Shown in pieces: positions 10,183 to 22,503 of a stretch of DNA of 64,000 bases. The stretch is taken from NCBI RefSeq assembly GCF_037126465.1, contig NC_088202.1:80766160-80830159 (forward strand), written 5' to 3'. Source of the DNA: Ornithodoros turicata. Lineage: Eukaryota; Arthropoda; Arachnida; Ixodida; Argasidae. The number at the start of each line of letters is the position of its first letter. Positions within the stretch are counted from its first letter, which is position 1. The position numbers and the translations under genes were made by a program. Under the pieces are notes generated by a model. It was not told where the DNA came from and did not search any database. It saw only the letters and a list, made by a program, of their open reading frames with translations.

Positions 10183-13018
10183 TACATATATGTCCCTCTG
10201 TCTGTCCGTCCGTCCGTGCAGCGCGTCGATTGAATGTTCGTTCGCAGCAATGTTTGATACTGCTTAGATACTGCTTGCAAAAGAAGGTTGTTGTTGTTGT
10301 TGCTTGGAACACACTGTGATGTATGATAGACTCCAGTCATTATAAAGGCGTGCATATTTTCCCAGATGCTAGTGTAGACAGAGAGACCGCAATAATAAGC
10401 GCTATCGCATTCAGCGTTCCCTTGCTTAGGGATAACGGGGCGGAAAGTATTGTCATAGAAGTAGCATCAATAGACTCGGAATAACTCCAACGCTTAAAGC
10501 TGAGAATAACTCAGTGTTAAAAGCCACAGAAGTAACAAAAGCTTGGCATGCCTTGAAAGCTATGAGAGACCTTCCGGTTTCAGGAATCTCGCTGGACATA
10601 CTAATGACAGCGCCCAAAAGAGAATAACCTGTACTAGCTGAAGGTTTTGCTAGAGGGCTATCAAAGTACTGCCTGTGACCGTCTGGCCTCGAACAGGGTT
10701 TATGTGGCCAGCCATTTGCGTGGAGACGACGAGACTGTGGCGGAGCTGAACAGGCAATCGTGTGCTTGAAAATGATGCAGTGCCGTTGGGCCAGACGGAC
10801 CAAATCAGACGCTCACGAATATCGTCATTGACCAAGTTGACAGTCTTAAACAACGCCTGGACATCAGGGCCCAGTACTGCAAGAATGGACACACACCACG
10901 ATGAGTCTTGTCTTAAAGAAAGGCCAACCGCTGTGAGCCGTCTATGTACCGTCCCACTGCTGTTGTTACTTCATAACTTGGACACTTGTGGAAAAGGCTC
11001 ACGCAAAAGTGATTGTCGTGGCTTCTGAAGCACGGCCTATATTAATTTGATCACGTCGCTGCCTTCCAGAATCGCAAAAGCCCGTGTCACAAGTGGCGTG
11101 CGAAATCCGAGTAAGGCTAGCTCCTTCACACTTGCTCTATTCCTTCGTGCGAAACAAGGCGGTTGGTTCGGTCAAATACCCGGCATATCTGAGGGAATAA
11201 CATAACAGAAGTCGGTATGGACGGGCGCCTCTTGAAGTATTTCGTTGTCTTCCCCCTTGGACAGAGCATGTCTCTCGTGGCAAGTTGTACACAGACCTTT
11301 CGACAAGGGGTCCCACAAGGCAGGTTGATCTAAACACGCTGTTTCAATGCCTGTGATCGACAGATGAAGTGAACTACGCTTCCATCGTGTGTCAGTCATC
11401 CAGTATCAATCTTAACCGCCTGCTGCCTCATCTCATCTTACTTGATCACTTTCTCCCAACTTCATCTCATCACTCCGTACCATAACTACGCACCAAATAA
11501 GACCCTTGCAGACAATGCACATGCAGACACACTGGTCAAACTAGCCAGGAAAACCCTGCTCAAGGATAAGGCTCCCGCCTCAAGCGCAGCAGGAGATCCA
11601 GTAACGTACCCAGTACCTGAAGCTGTTTTCGTCCGACGTAGGGCAGAGCCGTTGTGGAATCATATTGTTTAGAACTACATTTCAACGACTCTGTCTACGG
11701 TCGCACTCGCAGCAAAAAAAGAGACCGTTAAAACAGACAGAATATCCATCGTTATTTACAAAAGGCATGCAATATAGCCTGAACACTGGTCTTCAATCGT
11801 ACTGTATAGAAATATTATTTAGGGCTTCGCAAAAGAGGCAACAGACCGCCAGTTGCACAGGGGGTCACTGCCGTTTGCATCCATTTCGCTTCTCACCATT
11901 TGTCATTTGTAAATAATAAAAAAATCTTTTTGTGTATCCTTTCTCGAACAACAAAACCGTGCGCGTATTTGACAGCTAGGACGAGACATGAAGACGTCCA
12001 AGGAATATCAACGAGTGCCATGGACAGCCCCCTACCTCAGCAACATCTGGCATCTCCAAACTTGGCAGAATATTTGTATTTCAAAGTGTATTTCGTTGGC
12101 GTCCTCGTATGTCATCGTCTATTGTTCTCGTTTAGGACTCAGGAGAGCAGATAAAAAAGGAAAAGGCGGTCCCCTCGAGGGCAGCCTCCTTCCGTCAGTT
12201 AAACTTTCTCGACCCAATGTACTGCATGACTGAATAATTCGTCCAAGCATTCTTTCAGCGGGTGTCTCATAAATTCGCGGCCCTCACGTTTCAAGACGAC
12301 TGAATAATGGACGGCTATGCGCTTTGTTCGGTAAACACCTCTGCTTATCGCCTATATGCCAAGAATGTATTTCTTTTACGCTGGTCTCGCGAGACGAGGA
12401 CAGAAGAAAAACAAAATGAAAAATAAAAATAAAAGGAAGGCAGGATTTGTAGGGATGCGATTTTTTCAACTTACACGGCAGAAAAGTTTCTTTGCAAGAA
12501 AGGAACTGGGTACGACTTTCGATTCCATTGAATGCTGATGCTGCCCTTCACAGATTTTTTTCTTTCTCTTCTTTCGGGAACTTCGAATAAGATAAAGATT
12601 GGAGATTGGAGTGTTACAGTAGCATAATGCTTGAGTAAGTGAAACGAAGAAAACAAGAAAAAAACGTAGGGAGATATTGATAGCTAGAGCGAAGGGGAAT
12701 GAAACGTAGAGAAGAGCATTGGTCGGCACTTTTCTAGAGATTCATTCAGCATCATATCATGTCGGGCTTTACTCACAACCCATCACAAGCCGTCGACATC
12801 ATAACCCATCGATGGATATCACATTCAAAACCTATCATTGAACATCAACTTCAAAGCCTATCATTCCCCTCTCCCCGATTTCAGCTTCAACATCAGCTCA
12901 CGTCATTTCTCATCACCTCATCATTTTCCATGATGTGATAGTGAATGATGTCCACCATGACCATCATGAATGAATTTACCGACCTATGCATGGCAGCGTA
13001 CAATACCGTCTATGGGCC
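10183..13018. other. Gap, no supported gene
   Basis: Several frames of 60-116 codons overlap on both strands at 10450-11440, but none has recognisable motifs. At 12765-12930 there is an imperfect CAT/TCA-rich stretch with repeated CCTATCATT words. The rest holds nothing I can support. Confidence 0.4.
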
Positions 13019-14349
13019 GGGTCCCATAGCTTTATGCGAGCAGCAGCAGCAAAGCAGCAGCGGTGCGGCAGCAGCAACACGGCAACATGGCAGCAGAGCA
13101 GCTTTCTGCTGCCGCTGCTCTGCTGCTGGAGGCGTCCCATAGCTTCGTTTTGAATTAGCGGCAGCAGCGGCTTAGGAAACACAAAGCGTGTTGGCAACTG
13201 TGGCATTGTTTACATTTCGCACATTCCGAAGGCGTACGCAGCGGCTAAGCCTTTTAGTAGACACACCTAGGAACGCAATCCTAGGTGAAAGGCGTTTGTT
13301 TGAGAGATATATTGTGGATTTGGAGCTCATAAGTGAATTTTGAGATGAGTGTGGTGGTGGTCTGAGCCTCGTATTACCTGATTGACTCTTCGTTGATGTG
13401 TAGTCAGCTTCATGACATTCAACGTAGGTTCGTCCTACTGCTGTGCAGAACAGTCCTTGCTGTGTTGTGTGGAGATTCTTCTACGGGATTTTGACGTATA
13501 AATATTGCCTCGTTACTATAGTATTCGATATTTTGACTTACGGTGACTGTCAAATGCGTGCGTTGCTATTAGTGAAATAAAATTGTCTAACGAAAACAAA
13601 GGCCCCTTCTTCTAGTATTCACTGCTTTCTGCCTGTTTTCACAAGGAATGGGTTCATTATCTATCTCTGTCGAACCTTTTTTTGTTGTCTGAACGTTGTC
13701 TATCTCCATCTAACCCTTTTCAAGGTCAGTTTCATTTACAACCACCTAGCAAGATCTTGCAATACCGACCACAAGAAATTTGTTCGGTTTGGTTTTCACA
13801 CGGCATGGACGTGAAAGTAATTTGCTTGTACGTTATCAGGTCACGCGTTTTGAAGTACTTTCCAGAAAACAAGCGAACATGTAGCTACAACTGGTACACA
13901 ACATATGTATCACGTAGGTTCGGTCGAACACTTTATTGAACTTATGAACTGAATTATGTCCTGAATGCGCACTTCACGCAGTCCCGATGATTGGGCTCGC
14001 TCCAAACTACTGGCAATCACAAGCGTATCCAGATCTTCAGAATCAAATCACAGGACAAAAAGAAACAAACCTTCTGCCGTCACTCACCGCCCTGCTAACC
14101 CTAAACACCGTCGAACGAAAACAATACCAACCAGCCTCCTGATTGGCTTTCGAGACCGGCTGCTCAGGCTGCAGAGCAACAGGGCAGCACAGCAACCAAA
14201 AATTCGGATACGAGAGCAGCAGGGAATTTCTGCAGCTCGGCAGCTCTGCTGCTCTCGCCCAGTGCTATGGGACCGCTCGTGTCGCTGCAGCTCTGCTGCT
14301 CCGCGGCTGTTGCTCTGCTGCTGCTGCTCAAATCGAGGCTATGGGACCC
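13019..14349. mobile_element. TIR element with CAG/CTG-rich subterminal regions
   Basis: GGGTCCCATAGC opens the left end and its reverse complement closes the right. Just inside lie about 150 bp of CAGCAGCAG-type sequence on the left and CTGCTGCTG-type sequence on the right, again inverted. Secondary copies of the tip occur inside: CGTCCCATAGC near 13133 and GCTATGGGACC near 14262. A CCG trinucleotide could be read as a 3-bp target on both sides, which would suit a Harbinger-like insertion. No transposase frame was found. Confidence 0.7.
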
Positions 14350-15397
14350 CGCCTTATGACACGGTACGTCCCCGTCGTGCCCCATGTGTTGATTAACGAG
14401 TTACGCGTCTTTTTCCCCTAAAATTTTGTAAGCCTTCGCTGATTTATTTTTAAGATGATGAATGGGGAGTTTCAACGCTGACAGACGTTCTGATTTGTTT
14501 GACCACAAGCTAGGATAGCTTACATAGTAGCAAGGAGAAAGTGATGATGTTGGCTCCAAGTGCCAGCCCCTACGGGCTGCTCCAAACAACAGCAACAACA
14601 GGTACACGATAATGACGGCATGAGTTGCTTCACGATAGTTGTTGCGATACCCTACACCGTTACATGTGAGTATTATGTGATTATTGGGTGAATGGAATGA
14701 AATTCACGCAGCTATCATAACAGGTGAGGACTACACTAGAAGAGGGGTATATGTTTGTTTGAAAACATAAAGAAAAGAAAAACGGTATATCGCATCACCA
14801 TGTAGTCACACTGCAGGCACTCGCCACACAACGGATATGAAACGCGTTATGGATGCGCACATGAGAGTGAGGTACAATGACTGCGCCACTGCTCCAAATC
14901 GCTTATGTGTCAACGCAAGTACCTTTTGTAGATTTGTATGTGTGTGTGTAAGCAGCAAGGACAGCTATTAATATGTGGAAAGGGTCGCGATGTCCATAAG
15001 AAATTTCACCGGAGCTCTGATGCTATTCGCCGTAACTCAACCGGTCAGTCCAAACAGGTTCATTTAGACTAAATAGACGGGGTTCTAGGGTGTCAAGGAC
15101 AGCACAAAGATTAAGTCCATATGTATTATATTTGAAAACAGCAAAGTTATGTTCGCTGTTTCTGCTTTGTCGCATTTACGGCAATTGGGAAAATTGATCC
15201 TTCCAGTTTTGCAGAGAAAGGCGAGACCGAAAGGTACGTCCAGTCCAAGGCGATGTATGGACGATTCAGTTGAAGCGAGAGAGAGAAAGACTTGACTCCG
15301 CACCAGTCAACCCTGCCGGTATGCAAACATCATCACCCAATTTCTAAGCATTCTCTTGACGTCGTGCCTCGCGAAATACAGGTGGCGCACACTGTAT
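14350..15397. other. Gap, no supported gene
   Basis: Nothing recognised apart from a short TG-rich run near 14937-14949. Confidence 0.45.
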
Positions 15398-15405
15398 AAC
15401 TGGTG
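15398..15405. repeat. Target-site duplication of hAT-like element H1 (left)
   Basis: AACTGGTG occurs here and at 23258-23265. AGCTGGTG occurs at 24078-24085. Confidence 0.8.
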
Positions 15406-15652
15406 CAGAGCCGTTTATAGAGAGAGTTTGGCTATTAGGAGGAGCCTAACTTAAAGCGCGTCATGCCACGTCATGGCTGAACGACCTCCCTCGTCGTGCT
15501 CTATTGTAATCCAGTCGTCAACCGGACGCCGGCGTCATATTGATGCTGATCGTTGTTTACAATCCAAGGAGAGAAGGCACGTGCGTACTTCTTGCTTCGG
15601 AAGCCTTTCGTCCTTGAACTCTTTCAGTTCGGCAACAAAGCCCCCCTTACCA

Positions 15653-15660
15653 ATGGCGCC
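15653..15660. repeat. Target-site duplication of outer T (left)
   Basis: ATGGCGCC is repeated exactly at 23011-23018. The next base on both sides can also be read as G, so the duplication is 8 or 9 bp. The inner T copy shows 8. Confidence 0.85.
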
Positions 15661-15814
15661 GATTGTATCTCATTACGGCCGAAGTCTCAATACGGCCGAA
15701 AGTCTCAATACGGCCGATAATCCTTTAATCCCCAAGTGTCTCATTACGGCCAAAGTCTCAATACGACCGAAGGCAGTCTCATTACGGCCGAAGATGTCTC
15801 ATAACGGCCAAATG
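15661..15814 (+). repeat. Left terminal 17-bp array, outer T (7 units)
   Basis: Seven copies of TCTCATTACGGCCGAAG-like units with variable spacers of 0-20 bp, including CAATACGG and CATAACGG variants. Confidence 0.9.
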
Positions 15815-17535
15815 TGAAAATTTGTATTGTAACCTGCATTGATATGCAATGTCGCAGCCAGGTATGGATATATATTCAGCAGGGTATAAGCCATGCACTG
15901 TGTCCTTAGGGCCCTTATCATATTTATATACACATATTGCGAGACAAACGGTATGTTATCATACCACAGCACAATGCAACATATTGTGTAATGTGTACTC
16001 CCACAAGGTAGTGTTGATGTTGCTGTGAAGCAGGCTACTATGTGGAGTTAGCTACGTGTAGAGAGCTAGATGAATATTGGCTTTGTTGTGACGCTTTTGG
16101 AGCCATCCTACAATCACTGGCCAAGACGGAACACCTATCTCAGTCGATGTCAATGTATTTCCATTCGCCTTACAATGGTACAATTCTTGCTTCTGGAATG
16201 AGTAAACCTGCAAGAAGCGAAGAGCAACCATGAATAGGCTAGAATATTTAAAAAAACACAAAAAACAAGCATTTGTGTCTACATGGCTGGTTTTAATGTG
16301 CACAAGCTGCACATGTGTTGATACGTGTCTGTTATTTCATACAAGGTTAACATAAATCTTCAACTAGACAAAAGAATGACAATCCTTAAAAATATGACTT
16401 CCAGGTAAACACAGAGCATGACCATGATATGAATATAGGTTCAGTAGTTCATTCCCTTAATGGAAACATGTGAATATCAAATAGTGATACATTACAATTC
16501 ATGAAATGATGCATGCATAACTTTCCATTTCTGGTTTCTTTTTTATAAAAGTACAAAATTTCTCACTTCACAACAGAACCTTATGACGATCTTAACAGCT
16601 CACCTCTTCGGCCAGGACTCCCAGGGCAGCAACATCCTATTAGCCATGTTGTTGTTTTTCTTTTTCGGAATCCTCCGTGCAGCCACATACTATGCCTGGA
16701 ATGGAAAACCAGCTATAAATAACAATGTATTTGAATGACTTCCTCTTGAAGTATTTATTCTAATCAGATATGCTTTTGTGCCTAGTATGGTGCGCGAAGG
16801 CACATAAGTACAACATCTGCAGACGTTCGACGTAAGCAGTTCAAGGAGATCAATTCAAGTACGCCGACTTGCGCTTTTATTTTTGAAGAAATACGACGAC
16901 AAATTTTAACAAATTAAATATGGCTCACAATGATACGAGTAAATGCTGCTGTGCGGTGATGCATTGTCGGTATCTTATCGTCTTCGAATAAATTTGTTGT
17001 TCCTAAACGCGCAACCAACTAGAAACGGCGCAAACCTACGAACAGATACCGAGTTACATCTATTACAGGCACTTCGGCTGTTTTGATTCATTTAAATTAC
17101 TCGTATGAGAATCCAACTATGTGTGGACAGCACACTAGTAAGCCAGACCAATCTACGAAAGCATTACTCACCAGAATTCCTGCTAGACTTTGTCTTGGTC
17201 AACACTGCGCGATATACGTTGGGGCTGTGGCGATTCACTCAACTCGATTTTTACCGGAACAACAGGCGCTGCTCGAAAGACAACGACGGAAAATAGAGAG
17301 CCACTGTAAAGTCCGCTGATTTGCACATTACAGCACTACAAATCGATATATGAACACGTCGTAAACAGCAACCACCCGCTCACACAAGAAACGAGGTACC
17401 CAACGTTGCTAGACACCATCCGAACTCCAAAGTGAGAGTAGCAAAACAACAAGATATCAAAACACGAAAGGAAGAGTATTGATCCCCCCTCCTTCTATGG
17501 CATGCAAAACGTGATTTGCGCTGAGATGAACATAT

Positions 17536-17715
17536 ATGTTCATGACGCGAGTACTTTTCACTTTTCACTGGTCCAAAGGAGGTCACGTGGGATTGCTTGA
17601 CGATTGCGAAATTAACAGCAATGAAAATGGCGAAACGAAACTTGTGAATCGTGCATTTGCTCTTCATGGTGGCTGCCAGAAAATCGAATCAAACTTATGG
17701 GACACTGGATTACAG
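17536..17715 (+). pseudogene. Candidate exon of a T-encoded gene (outer copy)
   Basis: This frame is open from an ATG through ENGETKLVNRAFALHGG and ends in a strong donor (CAG|GTATGT) in phase 0. The equivalent exon of the inner copy ends at 20862 with the same donor, but has TGA in place of the TGG codon early in the frame. Conservation of the donor and frame in both copies suggests real coding ancestry. I do not recognise the protein. Confidence 0.35.
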
Positions 17716-18023
17716 GTATGTTGGCATCTTTTTCATTTCTGCATATCATTTCACATTACACTATACGTGAATACATGGTGTCATGTCATGGGTGTCATGT
17801 CTCACGATGCTGTGGAAGTAGTTGCATGGGGAAGTGTGCACGGTTCTAGACTTTTTATTTTCGATCGCGTAATCGAAATATCGGCACCTCTCGCATTGTG
17901 GCTTGCACGTGACCAACCAAGTGCTGTTCCCTTACTAGCGCTTCCTACAAACGACAAAACGAAACATGTGGGAATGTATATTTTTGATTACTCATGTATA
18001 ACAAGAAAATGTATCGTTTTCAG

Positions 18024-18139
18024 GTTGCTGCCACTACTCCATGTGCCCGCAATTCTCTTGCGTGTATGATTACACTAACGACGTCGCCGACCACGGCGGA
18101 AGTGTTTTGCGTACACGCGTTTCAGCATGAAGCCTGCAG
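18024..18139 (+). pseudogene. Candidate second exon of a T-encoded gene (outer copy)
   Basis: Bounded by an acceptor (TTTTCAG) and a donor (GCAG|GTAACA). It is 116 nt long and open in phase with the upstream exon, encoding VAATTPCARN and then CMITLTTSPTTAEVF. The inner copy has the same length and both splice sites at 21159-21274. It has a Cys-rich composition but no known motif. Confidence 0.35.
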
Positions 18140-18717
18140 GTAACATCTGATGCTTACCCTTCGGATATTCTGAATTTACATATTGTAGCTTAGAGGAATT
18201 CCGAATGCCCAGTGTGACACACACTTATAACATTGTGACATCAGTGAAGTGGCATAAGCTCTAATGCAGTGCCCCACGAAAATGAACAAGGGGCAGTGGT
18301 TTATCCAGAATCCCAAGCACGAGAGGAGTGTTGGAAAAAATTGTGGGGGGAGGTCATCATTATAGTTACGTCATTACAGCTTAACATATCATTACAGACG
18401 TATCTGAAGCTGAAATCGCAAGGGCACCCCCTTTTGGGGGTGCACAGGCAAAAAAGTTAGGGGGGTCTGGATAAAGCACTGACAAGAGGGACTCCTCCAC
18501 CCCATGTCAAGCCTCATAAAACTCCTCCTGAAATATTTTTCTGGCTATGCAGCTGCATCATTATGACATAATTGTCATTGTTGTCCCTAATTCTTGAATA
18601 TGTTTTGAGTATATGGAAAAAAGTCTGCTTGACAGCATATGTCTTATGGTCATCATCAAACAAGAGCATATGAGATTTTGTTCAGTGCCTTATGTACTTT
18701 TTTTTAAATTTCAGGTG

Positions 18718-18725
18718 GTCGTAAA
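18718..18725. repeat. Target-site duplication of inner T (left)
   Basis: GTCGTAAA is repeated exactly at 22504-22511. The inner copy itself carries the unoccupied equivalent GACGTAAA at 21988-21995, which confirms an 8-bp duplication. Confidence 0.9.
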
Positions 18726-18896
18726 GATTGTATCTCATTACGGCCGAAGTCTCATTACGGCCGATGTCTCAATACGGCCGAAAGTCTCAATACGGCCGAT
18801 AATCCTTTAATCCCCAAGTGTCTCATTACGGCCAAAGTCTCAACACGGCCGAAGGCAGTCTCATTACGGCCGAAGATGTCTCATAACGGCCAAATG
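18726..18896 (+). repeat. Left terminal 17-bp array, inner T (8 units)
   Basis: One unit (ending CCGATG) is extra relative to the outer copy's left array. Confidence 0.9.
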
Positions 18897-20504
18897 TGAA
18901 AATGTGTATTTGTAACCTGCATTGATATGCAATGTCGCAGCCAGGTATGGATATATATTCAGCAGGGTATAAGGCATGCACTGTGCCCTTAGGGCCCTTA
19001 TCATATTTATATACACATATTGCGAGACAAACGGTATGTTATCATACCACAGCACAATGCAACATATTGTGTAATGTGTACTCCCACAAGGTAGTGTAGG
19101 CTGTGAAGCAGGCTACTATGTGGAGTTAGCTACTTGTAGAGAGCTAGATGAATATTGGCTTTGTTGTGACGCTTTTGGAGCCATCCTACAGTCATTGGCC
19201 ATGACAGAGCACCTATCTCAGTCGATGTCAGTTTATTTCCATTCGCCTTACAATGATAGAATTCTTGCTTCTGGAATGAATAAACCTGCAAGAAGCGAAG
19301 AGCAACCATGAATAAGCTAGAATATTTAAAAAAAACAAGCATTTGTCTCTACATGGCTGGTTTTAATGTGCGCAAGCTGCACATGTGTTGATACGTGTCT
19401 GTTATTTCATACAAGGTTAACATAAATCTTCATCCAGACAAAAGAATGACAAGCCTTAAAAATGTGACTTCCAGGTAAACACAGAGCATGACCATGATAT
19501 GAATATAGGTTCAGTTGTTCATTCCCTTAATGGAAACATGTGAATATCAAATAGTGATACATTACAATTCATGAAATGATGCATGCATAACTTTCCATTT
19601 CTGGTTCCTTTTTTATAAAGGTAGTGCACTACTACAAAATTTCTCACTTCACAACAGAACCTTATGATGGATCTTAACAGCTCACCTCTTCGGCCAGGAC
19701 TCCCTGGGCAGCAACATCCTATTAGCCATGTTGTTTTTCTTTTTCGGAATTCTCCGTGCAGCCACATACCATGCCTGGAATGGAAAACCAGCTATAAATA
19801 ACAATGTATTTGAATGACTTCCTCTTGAAGTATTTATTCTGATCAGATATGCTTTTGTGCCTAGTATGGTGCGCGAAGGCACATAAGTACAACATTTGCA
19901 GACGTTCGACGTAAGCAGTTCAAGGAGATCAATTCAAGTACGCCGACTTGCGCTTTTATTTTTGAAGAAATACGAAGACAAATTTTAACAAATTAAATAT
20001 GGCTCACAATGATACGAGTAAATGCTGCTGTACGGTGATGCACTGTCGGTATCTTATCGCCTTCGAATAAATTTGTTGTTCCTAAGCGCGCAACCAACTA
20101 GAAACAACGCAAACCTACGAACAGATACCGAGTTACATCTATTACAAGCACTTCGGCTGTTTTGATTCATTTAAATTACTCGTATGAGAATCCAACTATG
20201 TGTGGACAGCACACTACTAATCCAGACAATTTACGAAAGCATTACTCACCAGAATTCCTGCTGGACTTGGTCAACACTGCGCGATATACGTTGGCTGTGG
20301 CGATTCATTCAACTCGATTTTTACCGGAACAACAGGCGCTGCTCGAAAGACAACGACGGAAAATAGAGAGCCGCTATAAAGTCCGCTAATTTGCACATTA
20401 CAGCACTACAAATCGATATATGAACACGTCGTAAACAGTAACCACTCGCTCACACAAGAAACGAGGTACCCAACGTTGCTAGACACCGAACTCCAAAGTG
20501 AGAG

Positions 20505-20585
20505 CAGGCTCCAACAGCTCCCCATAGAGCCCATAGTTTGAGATAATTCACACAACACTGGGCATACGACCAATGAGAGTGCAAC
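20505..20585 (-). mobile_element. 81-bp mini-insertion with 7-bp target duplication
   Basis: GTGAGAG flanks both sides (20498-20504 and 20586-20592). The outer T copy has a single GTGAGAG and no insert at 17432-17438. The reverse complement of the insert matches 26770-26850 with about two differences, and a diverged relative lies at 25613-25765. The tips (CAGGCTCC.. and ..GTGCAAC) are not inverted repeats, so the mechanism is unclear. Confidence 0.7.
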
Positions 20586-21311
20586 GTGAGAGTAGCAAAA
20601 CATCAAAACACGAAAGGAAGAGTATTGATCCCCCCTCCCTCCTATAGCATGCAAAACGTGATTTGCGCTGAGATGAACATATATCTTCATGACGCGAGTA
20701 ATTTTCACTTTTCACTGATCCAAAGGAGGTCACGTGGGATTGCTTGACGGTTGCGAAATTAACAGTAATGAAAATGGCGAAACGAAACTTGTGAATCGTG
20801 CATTTGCTCTTCATGGTAGCTGCCAGAAAATCGAATCAAACTTATGGGACACTGGATTACAGGTATGTTGGCATCTTTTTCATTCCTGCATATCATTTCA
20901 CATTACACTATACGTGAATACATGGTGTCATGTCTCACGATGCTGGGGAAGTAGTTGCATGGGGAAGTGTGCATGGTTGTAGACTTTTAATTTTTGATCG
21001 CGTAATCGAAATATCGGCACCTTTCGCATTGTGGCTTGCATGTGACCAACCAAGTGCTGTTCCCTTATTAGCGCTTCCTGCAAACGACAAAACGAAACAT
21101 GTGGGAATGTATATTTTTGATTACTCATATGTATAACAAGAAAATGTATCGTTTGCAGGTTGCTGCCACTACTCCATGTGCCCGCAATTGTCTTGCGTGT
21201 ATGATTACACTAACGACGTCGCCCACCACGGCGGAAGTGTTTTGCGTACACGCGTTTCAGCATGAAGCCTGCAGGTAACATCTGATGCTTACCCTTCGGG
21301 TATTCTGAATT

Positions 21312-21426
21312 AAAAGCGATAAAACCCCGGTGCAGGGGACACAAAGAGACAACACAGACGACCCCCTGCACCGGGGTTTTATCGCTTTTAGATGTACCAC
21401 CAAACAGCCCGGTTTTTATCGCTTTT
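21312..21426. mobile_element. Palindromic 115-bp insertion with 11-bp target duplication
   Basis: TATTCTGAATT flanks both sides (21301-21311 and 21427-21437); the outer copy has one unoccupied site at 18166-18176. The insert is a near-perfect snap-back: AAAAGCGATAAAACCCCGGT is mirrored after a short loop of ACACAAAGAGACAAC type. A second partial right arm (GGTTTTTATCGC) follows. Confidence 0.8.
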
Positions 21427-22356
21427 TATTCTGAATTTACATATTGTAGTTTAGAGGAGTTCCGAATGCCCAGAGTGACACACACTTATAACATTGTGAC
21501 ATCAGTGCAGTGGCATAAGCCCTAATGTAGTGCCCCACGAAAATGAACGAGGGGCAGTGGTTTATCCAGAATCCCAAGCACGAGAGGGGTGTTGGAAAAA
21601 ATTGTGAGGGGAGGTCATCATTGTGGGGGGAGGGGAAGGCTTAACATATCATTACAGACGTATCTGACGCTGAAATCACAAGGGCACCCCCTGTAGGGGG
21701 TGCAGAGGCAAAAAAGTTAGGGGGGTGTAGGGGGGTCTGGGTAAAGCACTGACGAGGGGGACTCCTCCACCCCATGTCAAGCCTCATAAAGCACCTCCTG
21801 AAATATTTTCTTGGCTATGCAGCTGCATCATTATGACGTAATTGTCATTGTTCTCCATAATTCTTGAATATGTTTTGAATATATGGAAAAAAAGTCTGCT
21901 TGACAGCATATGTCTCATGGTCATCATCAAACAAAAGCATACGTCATTTTGTTCTGTGCCTTATGTACTTTTTTTAAATTTCAGGTGGACGTAAATTGTA
22001 GAAGGCAGCTAGTGGGGGAGAAGATCATGGTCATAGATCATGTGGCTCCTGGAGCTCCCAGTGGGCTCCCTTGTGGAGTACTTTTCAGAACACACACACA
22101 GTTCGCTCACAGAACCAACGAGTAGGATGTTGCTTGAATACTGAGAGAAAATGGCGTAACACATACAAATATCGTGTGACACATATGACAATAAAAACAT
22201 TTTTCACGAGGGATGCACGAAACACTGTCGCAATATTGTGTGCATGAACCATTGTGTGTGACACAAGCCGTGGGGGCACACCGCCTCGGACACATTTTGG
22301 GAAGCATAAAACACAGTATATACACAGCTAATATGGTGGATGCTTCTTTTTTCTTT

Positions 22357-22503
22357 TTGGCCGTTATGAGACATCTTCGGCCGTAATGAGACTTTGGCCG
22401 TAACGAGACACTTGGGGATTAAAGGACTTTCGGCCGTAATGAGACTTTCGGCCGTAATGAGACTTGGGCCGTAATGAGACTTCGGCCGTAATGAGATGTT
22501 ACC
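22357..22503 (-). repeat. Right terminal 17-bp array, inner T (7 units)
   Basis: Units read CTTCGGCCGTAATGAGA on the plus strand, inverted relative to the left array. Ends TGAGATGTTACC. Confidence 0.9.

Larger units (their letters stand above)
18726..22503. mobile_element. Transposon T, inner copy (uninterrupted), 3778 bp
   Basis: Same ends as the outer copy, with 8 left and 7 right 17-bp units. It is collinear with the outer copy over the whole body. It differs by an 81-bp insertion (20505-20585), a 115-bp palindromic insertion (21312-21426) and scattered substitutions. It inserted into the outer T about 0.5 kb from that copy's right end. Equivalents of the outer candidate exons end at 20862 and span 21159-21274. 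An early stop in the first suggests this copy is not autonomous. Confidence 0.9.

Noticed and set aside
15661..15814. CRISPR-like spaced repeats
   Set aside because: Units of 17 bp have irregular 0-20 bp spacers, are inverted at the other end of a transposon, and the DNA is clearly eukaryotic.
16042..16233. 63-codon frame conserved in both T copies as a gene
   Set aside because: Conservation reflects recent common origin of the copies; changes between them are mostly amino-acid replacing, and the start is GTG only.
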